From positions 135,001 to 199,000 of the forward strand of contig JAVXUO010002832.1 of the NCBI GenBank assembly GCA_033065855.1: a stretch of DNA of 64,000 nucleotides, read 5' to 3'. The notes beneath the pieces were generated by a model, which was given only the letters and a program-made list of their open reading frames with translations, had not been told where the DNA came from and did no database searches. The number at the start of each line of letters is the position of its first letter. Positions within the stretch are counted from its first letter, which is position 1. A program made the translations under genes and the position numbers. Below are positions 58,297 to 64,000 of the stretch, piece after piece. This DNA is from Escallonia rubra. Lineage: Eukaryota > Streptophyta > Magnoliopsida > Escalloniales > Escalloniaceae.

Positions 58297-58731
58297 AGTA
58301 GTAAGCGTTAAAAGAAGTCAAAAGAGAGGGGTAAAAAAAATGACAGTAAGCGGTGAAAAGTAAACAGTGAAAAAAAGTAAAAAGTGACCGAGGGTTTATA
58401 TTGACAGAAGAATTCCTTTGAATGAAAATGAGTTTTCATTCGAATGAAAGTGTTTTCATTCGAATGAAAATTCATTTTCATTCGGCCGAAATGGTCAGAG
58501 GGTAAGAAACGTTCAGATGGATTCGTTTCATTCGAATGAAAACTTTTCATGAGTTTCATTCGAATCAAAACTTTTCATGAGTTTCATTCGAATCAAAACT
58601 TTTCATTCGAAGGAAATGTTTTCGGTCGAAGGAAAACTTTTCGTCGAATGAAAAACCTTTCATTCGAAGGAAATCCTTTTCCTTCGACTGAAAAGAACAG
58701 AGATGAGCAACAAGAGATAGAGGAAAAAAAA
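58297..58731 (-). repeat. Spacer with CATTCGAATGAAA repeats
   Basis: Between RNase H stop and env-like start. From 58410 to 58690 it holds more than ten copies of the phrase TTTTCATTCGAATGAAAA and variants (CATTCGAAGGAAA, CATTCGAATCAAAA). No ORF. Confidence 0.8.
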
Positions 58732-59410
58732 TTAGATAAGATCACACATTCCTAAGCGACAACAAAGAGAACAAAAACTAGATTCAGCTAAAGGTTTGGT
58801 AAAAATATCTGCAAACTGATCTCCTGAACCAACTTTCTTGAGTTCGATTAAAACTTTCTCAACGTTGTCTCGAAGAAAGTGGTGACGAATATCGATGTAC
58901 TTAGTGCGAGAGTGTTGAACAAAATTTTTACTAATATCAATAGCGCTGCCACTATCGCACATGATGGGAATATTATCTAAGGAAACGCCAAAATCTCGTA
59001 AGGTTTGACGCGTCCAAAGAACTTGAGCACAACAACTCCGAGCCACAACATATTCTGCCTCTACTGTGGAAAGTGCAACAAATGTTTGTTTCTTGCTATG
59101 CCAAAATACTAGGGCACCACCAAGAAATTGGCAAGTACCACTAGTACTTTTACGATCAACAAGACATCCGGCATAGCCGAAATCTGAGAAACCTACTAGA
59201 TCAAGAGAAGAATTTCGTGGATACCAAAGTCCTAAATTTATCGTCCCAAAAAGGTATTTAAAAATACGTTTAACAGCAGTAAGATGAGATTCTTTGGGAC
59301 AAGATTGAAAACGGGCACAGATGCACACACTAAACATAATATCAGGTCTAGAGGAGTTAGATAAAGTAAACTACCAATCATACAACGGTAAAGTTTTTAA
59401 TCAACATCTT
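58732..59410 (-). pseudogene. Sirevirus RT end and RNase H
   Basis: Starts in the RT-RNase H connection (KLYRCMIGSLLYLTSSRPDI at about 59335-59400, with one stop) and reads through RNase H with DRKSTSGTCQFLGGALVFW, STVEAEYVVA and the typical copia end HHFLRDNV...DIFTKPL. The stop before 58732 ends pol. Confidence 0.88.
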
Positions 59411-59606
59411 TACCATTTTCATGGAAAGAAGTTTTTGACTGCTTGCCATATTGACAGGCATCACAAACTTTATCCTTGACAAACTTTAACTTAGGTAAGC
59501 CTCGAACAAGTTCTTTTGAGAGTAGTTTCTTGATTAGATCCATATGCACATGACCTAATCTATGATGCCACAACCAAACATCATTTTGTTGAACAGAGAG
59601 GCACAC
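59397..59606 (-). pseudogene. Sirevirus GAG-pre-integrase fragment
   Basis: WLWHHRLGHVHMDLIKKL and CDACQYGKQSKTSFH are the zinc-binding N-terminus of copia integrase. Directly after, the frame runs into text that belongs just before the RT-RNase H connection, so the integrase core and RT catalytic part are deleted at about 59410-59420. The protease lies degraded in 59607-59916. Confidence 0.85.
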
Positions 59607-59916
59607 TTCTTGAGAAAAATCTAATGCATCAAAAGATAAAGTGTAAATGTTACCATCTCACTTACCAACCAACGTACCTCCATCTGAGGCATGACGAAAG
59701 AGGCAGTGCTCACCTTCAAAATGAACTTTGTGTCCACTATCGATTAGTTTAGTGATGCTAATCAAATTAAACTTCAAACCATCAACTAGAGACACGTTAT
59801 CAATGAAAAATCAACCATTACCAATTTTACCTTTACCGATGATCTTCCCATTTGAGTTGTCTCCGAAGGTAACAAGGTCACCATCCTTCGAAGTGATACG
59901 AGAGAACAATGAACGA
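59607..59916 (-). pseudogene. Degraded protease-side region of Sirevirus pol
   Basis: The minus strand has recognisable copia text such as LDSGYSRHMTGDRSLFS (about 59895-59945) and GDNSNGKIIGKG (59835-59865), the protease-to-integrase stretch, with stops. The protease D-S-G triad is the D-S-G at about 59940. Confidence 0.65.
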
Positions 59917-61800
59917 TCACCTGTCATATGCCTTGAGTATCCGCTGTCCAGGATCCATTTGTTTGAATCCACCTTTGCTTTCAATCATACCTACAACAAA
60001 TTCTGGTTTCGTTCCTTTAGGTACCCACACTTTCTTGGGTCCTGGAATATTAGGTAAACAATGTTTTGGCACCCAAACTTGCTCTATTCTATTTTGACTG
60101 ACAGAAGAAGAATGTTGATTTCTGACAGCTTTAAGAGGACAATTTTTCACTAAGTGCCCTTTCTTATTACACACTATACAGAGTGTGAATAGTGAGCCGG
60201 AGGCTAGATTTTTGTTAAAGAAATTTTTATAATCCTTTTGCTTCTTTGAAGTATCATAACCAATCCCACTTTTTTCAAATACACATCTTTGTCTTCCCAA
60301 AAGTATATCCAGGTTCTCTTTTCATTGTGTAAATTTTGAAAGAGTAAAATTCAGATCTTCGATCTCTTTTTCCAACACCCCCTTTTGTGTAGAAATTTGT
60401 TCAAGTTGAGATTTCAAAAACTCATTTTCTGCATGGGTTTAAACACTTTTAAGAGATTGGATTTCTGAAGACAAATAAGAGTTTTCCTCTTTATAAACAA
60501 TCATATTTTTTTTTTAAAAAGCATTTTCCATGATATAAAACTCAATATTTTTGTCTAGCTCTTCCTTTTCACCTTCCAGCTCTTCAACATTATTTATCAA
60601 AGAAAGGGCCTTATTTTTAAGAGCAACATTTTTTAGTTTCAATTTTTCATTAGTTTTACTAAGTTCAAGGAAAGCTGATTTAAGCTCATCGTAATCAAAA
60701 TTTTCAGAAATGATTACCTCATCCGAGTGATCGTCCTTGGTCATAAAGCACAGCTGAGCAACATCATCGTCCTCGCTAATCTCTTTGTCACTCTCGTTAG
60801 AATCATCCCAAGTTAGCAGAGCTTTTTTTGGTTTGAATTTATTTTCTTTTGTGTCTCGGCTGCTACTGCTTGTTGATTTATTCTTGAGTTGCGGGCAGTA
60901 TTTTTTGACGTGTCCAGTTCTGCCGCATTCATAGCAAGCGTCGGGATTTTCTCTTGCATTCCAATCACCATTGTTTCTTTGATGTGACTGGGTTGTCTGA
61001 CTCCTCCTCGTCTTTCCTTCTCGCTTGCTTGTGAGGAACTTCTTGAACTTTCGAGTGATGAATGCCATTTCTGGATCAGAGTCATCACTGATCTCTACAG
61101 GTTCATGAGAGGCCTCAACTTTGAGAGCTAAGTTCTTCTTCTTCGAAGTGACCTCTTCCTTATCATGAATCTTCATCGTGATTTCATGAGTCATTAAAGA
61201 ACCCACCAATTCTTCCAGCTTCAGCACATTCAGATCTTTGGCTTCTTGAATGGCTGTGAGTTTCGCTTCCCATCTCTTGAGAAAAGATCTAAGAATTTTT
61301 CTTACGATCTCCTTTTTCTGGGTATGTTTTTCCCAAGAGTTTTAGTCCATTTATAATGGGAGTAAACCTGGAGTACATCTCATTTATGGACTCGTGTTCC
61401 TTCATCTTGAAGGCCTCATATTACTGGACTAACATGTTAATCTTAGTCTCCTTTACCTGATTGGTACCTTCGTGAGTAACCTCCAGCAGTCTCCACGTTT
61501 CTTTAGCTGTTTCACATGCTGAGACTCAATTGTACTTATTCATGTCAAGGCCACAGCTCATAATGTTCTTTGCTTTGTCGTCCATGGAGAAGAGTTGCGC
61601 CTCATGAGCGTCCATTTTTTAGAATTCCCTTGGGAACCTTGGTTCAGTCTGGCCCATCCTTCATGGGAATAATAGGGCCATTCTCTACAACGTACCATAC
61701 ATGAGTATCCTGCCTCAGGAAATTCCTCATCCAATTTTTCCAATAGTTATAATTGTCGTTCTTCAACAAAGGTGGTCTAGTAGTTGTTGAACCTTCTTCC
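59917..61800 (-). pseudogene. Sirevirus gag with two zinc knuckles, broken
   Basis: From high to low: N-terminal gag (KLDEEFPEAGYSCMVRCREW at about 61680-61740), capsid-side text with stops, then 60514-61227 with knuckle CYECGRTGHVKKYC (about 60895-60935), an acidic stretch and a long coiled coil, then 59917-60300 with knuckle CIVCNKKGHLVKNC (about 60130-60175). The long coiled-coil tail fits Sirevirus gag. Several stops and frame changes. Confidence 0.8.
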
Positions 61801-61857
61801 ATAATAAGATCTTTAGCTCTTGACTGTTAGGTCACAAAGAAAATAACAGAGCACACG

Positions 61858-61869
61858 GCTCTGATACCA
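61858..61869 (-). promoter_or_regulatory. Primer-binding site of the Sirevirus
   Basis: TGGTATCAGAGC on the minus strand, two bases inside the 5' LTR, matches initiator tRNA-Met as is usual for copia elements. Confidence 0.9.
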
Positions 61870-61871
61870 CT

Positions 61872-62007
61872 TGTAGGTCCCTAAACACACCTTGAAGGGG
61901 GGGGGTGAATAGGTGTTTACCACTTTGAGCAGAAATTTAAAAACTAAATTTACAAATTAATAACAAAAACGGTAAATATAAATCGACACAGAGATTTGTA
62001 CTGGTTC
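61872..62007 (-). repeat. 5' LTR of the Sirevirus, first 136 bp before an insertion
   Basis: Matches 52814-52950 closely (GGTGAATAGGTGTTTAC, CACAGAGATTTGTACT) and stops abruptly at CTGGTTC where another LTR begins. Confidence 0.9.
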
Positions 62008-64000
62008 TGTCACGACCCGAACCCACGGGTAGGCCCGTGAGCTAGGCACGTGACCGGCCGCAGACCCAAAAGGCTCCAACCGAGGGCTCTGCCAGGCCTT
62101 ACTACAATCCTGTGACTCCAAAAATAATTCTAATTTACGGACCTCCAAAAATTCGAATAAAACTCTCATTACATGTCTTTAAAACTTATAAAGAAAACTC
62201 GAGGAGACCTAAGCTCCTTACATCAGTTCAAGCATAACATAAATTAACATAGACTAAAATGTTCGAATAATGGACACTCATTATTCTAAAAGTTCTCTTC
62301 GGGCACTACTCCCCCATGTGGCTCATACGGCTCCGCTTCCCTTAAGTCGTCACCTGAAAAGTAAGGAATGAGCGAAAGCCCAGCAAATACACCAGCCATG
62401 CTCCTAAAATAAGTTTGAAATTTCTAAAACATGCCATGGATTTTCTTTCAACAATTCAAACATTCGATCATTGTCATTCTTAAAACCTTTTCCAAATACA
62501 TATACACATATATATAAAGATTCAAAAAGAGGATTTTCAAATATGAGTACAATCATCGTTAATTACATTCACATCAAACACATATTTTTCTTTCGTTAGG
62601 TATGTTGCGGTCAGCGTACGAGCCCCCCTGACTAGGGCCCGAAATCCCTCCTACACCCGGGATAAAATTTTGGACGCATGGGCGAACCACCAGCCACAGT
62701 ACTGTGCATCAACGTATGAGCCCCGTTGACCAGGGCCCGAAATCCAACATTCCCCCGTTGGATATGGGGCACAACAACCAAGACAAGTTTCATTTGCTCA
62801 TTCAACATGTACTCAGTAAAATCCATAACATTTGATTCACATAACATTCCATGGCATTTCTTTCAAGTTACATTTGTCATCAAATACTTTAGAAATAAAA
62901 CATATGCAGAATAAATCTTTGAACGTCAATTGATCAAAACAGAAATACATATTATAGTTTTTGCAAATACATATACGGAGGAACATGACAGGGGTACTTA
63001 CCTCGCTCAAAATCTGTTTCTGGTATTTGCTCAAATGCCGGCCCTAACTCTTGACTATCAAAACCTAAATAACAAATCATACAGATGTCATTTATTGACG
63101 CTCGGGCACGTTTAGATATTATGTTTCTTTTAGATGAGTAAACTTTACCCAACCATCCCCCGACTTATGTATAATTACCTATTCGCACTTTGTCTGAATC
63201 TATTCAGAAGAGGTCCTTGGAACTAATTTAATAATTATCGTGACAATGAAGCGTTACGCTATATCCGTTACACTATATCCGTTCGGGCGCTACGCCGCTA
63301 ACATAGCAAACGACCTTAAAACTTTTCAAAACTTTAGAAACTACCTTATCTTAGCTACATAAGATTATTGTAGGAGTTTCAGGATTTAATAACTTCATTT
63401 ACTATTCTATAATACACTAACGTCTCTATCACCAATAAAATTAGTTAGCACGCTTCCCAAGCTCCAAAAAATCTAAAAGTTTTACTGTGTGTAGGTGTTG
63501 AAAAATAAACCTAAGTTACTTCTTTGAGTTTTGCCCAAAACAGTTTCTAGATATATTTTAAAAATTCAAGAACGAACTGCTAAAAAACTTTACTATTAGC
63601 GACAATTTGAAGTTCAAATTAAAACCACAGCTTTCCCTCTCTCCCTACAGCACCTTCTTCCTCATGCAACCCATCAGTCTACTTCTTCCAAAAACACTGT
63701 TCACGCAGCCTTTCTTTCCTTCCAATTTTTCATTTACTCATTTGTTTACACATACACTAACTATACTCTTGCCTTGTAGCTTCCCTTCCACCTCGCAAAT
63801 ATACACCTCTAATACACACAAATGGGTTACAGAACACACTCATTTGATTCCCTTATACCTTACAACACAGCTATGGTCTCTCTCTCTCTCTATAAAACCC
63901 ACGCACCAAAGCCACACGATTTGGTACGGTCACCATGCACACTCTGACTCCCTTTCTGGCAGCCTCTCCACTCACATCTTTACACACAAATTCACGCACA
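62008..64000 (-). repeat. LTR of a LARD-family element, opposite orientation, cut by window edge
   Basis: TGTCACGACCCGAACCCACG at 62008 is the reverse of the 3' end of the LTR at 8991-12198 (CGGGTCGTGACA). Similarity continues at several places, for example the GGGCCC and GTCAGGGGG parts near 62630-62760 and the AGTCGGGGGATGG part near 63150, but the sequence is much diverged from the LARD above. The candidate target duplication is GGTTC (62003-62007); the other side is outside the window. Confidence 0.85.

Larger units (their letters stand above)
52814..62007 (-). mobile_element. Sirevirus-type Ty1/copia element, internally deleted
   Basis: The 3' LTR begins TGTAGGTTCC at 52814 and the 5' LTR piece begins TGTAGGTCCC at 61872, next to a primer-binding site. 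Between them are an env-like ORF, RNase H, a GAG-pre-integrase fragment and gag, all on the minus strand. The extra ORF after pol is a mark of Sireviruses. Integrase core and most of RT are deleted. It lies within the RNase H of a gypsy copy. Confidence 0.85.

Overview
The window is nuclear DNA of a flowering plant, probably a eudicot; the species cannot be fixed from it. The evidence is GT/AG introns of 80-340 bp, FAR1/MURA-type, plant-mobile-domain (PMD) and B3 proteins, a Sirevirus-type copia element, L1-type LINE sequence and an integrated florendovirus-like pararetrovirus. I found no single-copy host gene I would defend. Almost everything is nested transposable elements.

Bases 1-30089 hold three Mutator-like (MULE) elements with the same terminal inverted repeat (TIR, GGGAGCTGATCC...), a shared TIR hairpin, and a shared imperfect palindrome (GTCCGC...GCGGAC). 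Element 1 (from the left edge to 8196) and element 2 (about 17980-30089) have the same unusual layout: a plus-strand gene joining a PMD to a Ulp1-type cysteine protease, then on the minus strand a two-exon B3-domain gene and a FAR1-like/MURA transposase. Element 1 keeps an open transposase and B3 gene; element 2 is broken in all three. The palindrome occurs more than 50 times and in element 1 has grown into a 16-unit, 78-bp satellite. Between them lies element B (8261-17437), a non-autonomous relative with TIRs of about 325 bp. It is split by a young large-LTR retrotransposon without genes (8991-16441, TSD TCGGG). Element ends abut (TA)n tracts, which suggests insertion into TA repeats. Element 2 also carries a PIF/Harbinger-like insertion with TSD TAA (22497-23588).

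Bases 30100-46400 are a decayed endogenous pararetrovirus in the order movement protein, coat protein with zinc knuckle, aspartic protease, reverse transcriptase/RNase H, then a second ORF. It is cut between protease and RT by a minus-strand LTR element that has gag but no pol (34091-42555, TSD GACAT).

Bases 46433-52808 hold an LTR fragment, a LINE interrupted by a solo LTR (47480-49125, TSD ATAAA), an opposite-strand LINE 3' end that may reflect twin priming, and the 3' part of a Ty3/gypsy pol. That gypsy is interrupted in its RNase H by a minus-strand Sirevirus-type copia element (52814-62007) with an env-like ORF and a deletion removing integrase core and RT. A hAT-like element (54002-56052, TSD GTTAGAGT) sits in its 3' LTR. 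Its 5' LTR is cut at 62008 by another large LTR, related to the one at 8991, which runs off the window.
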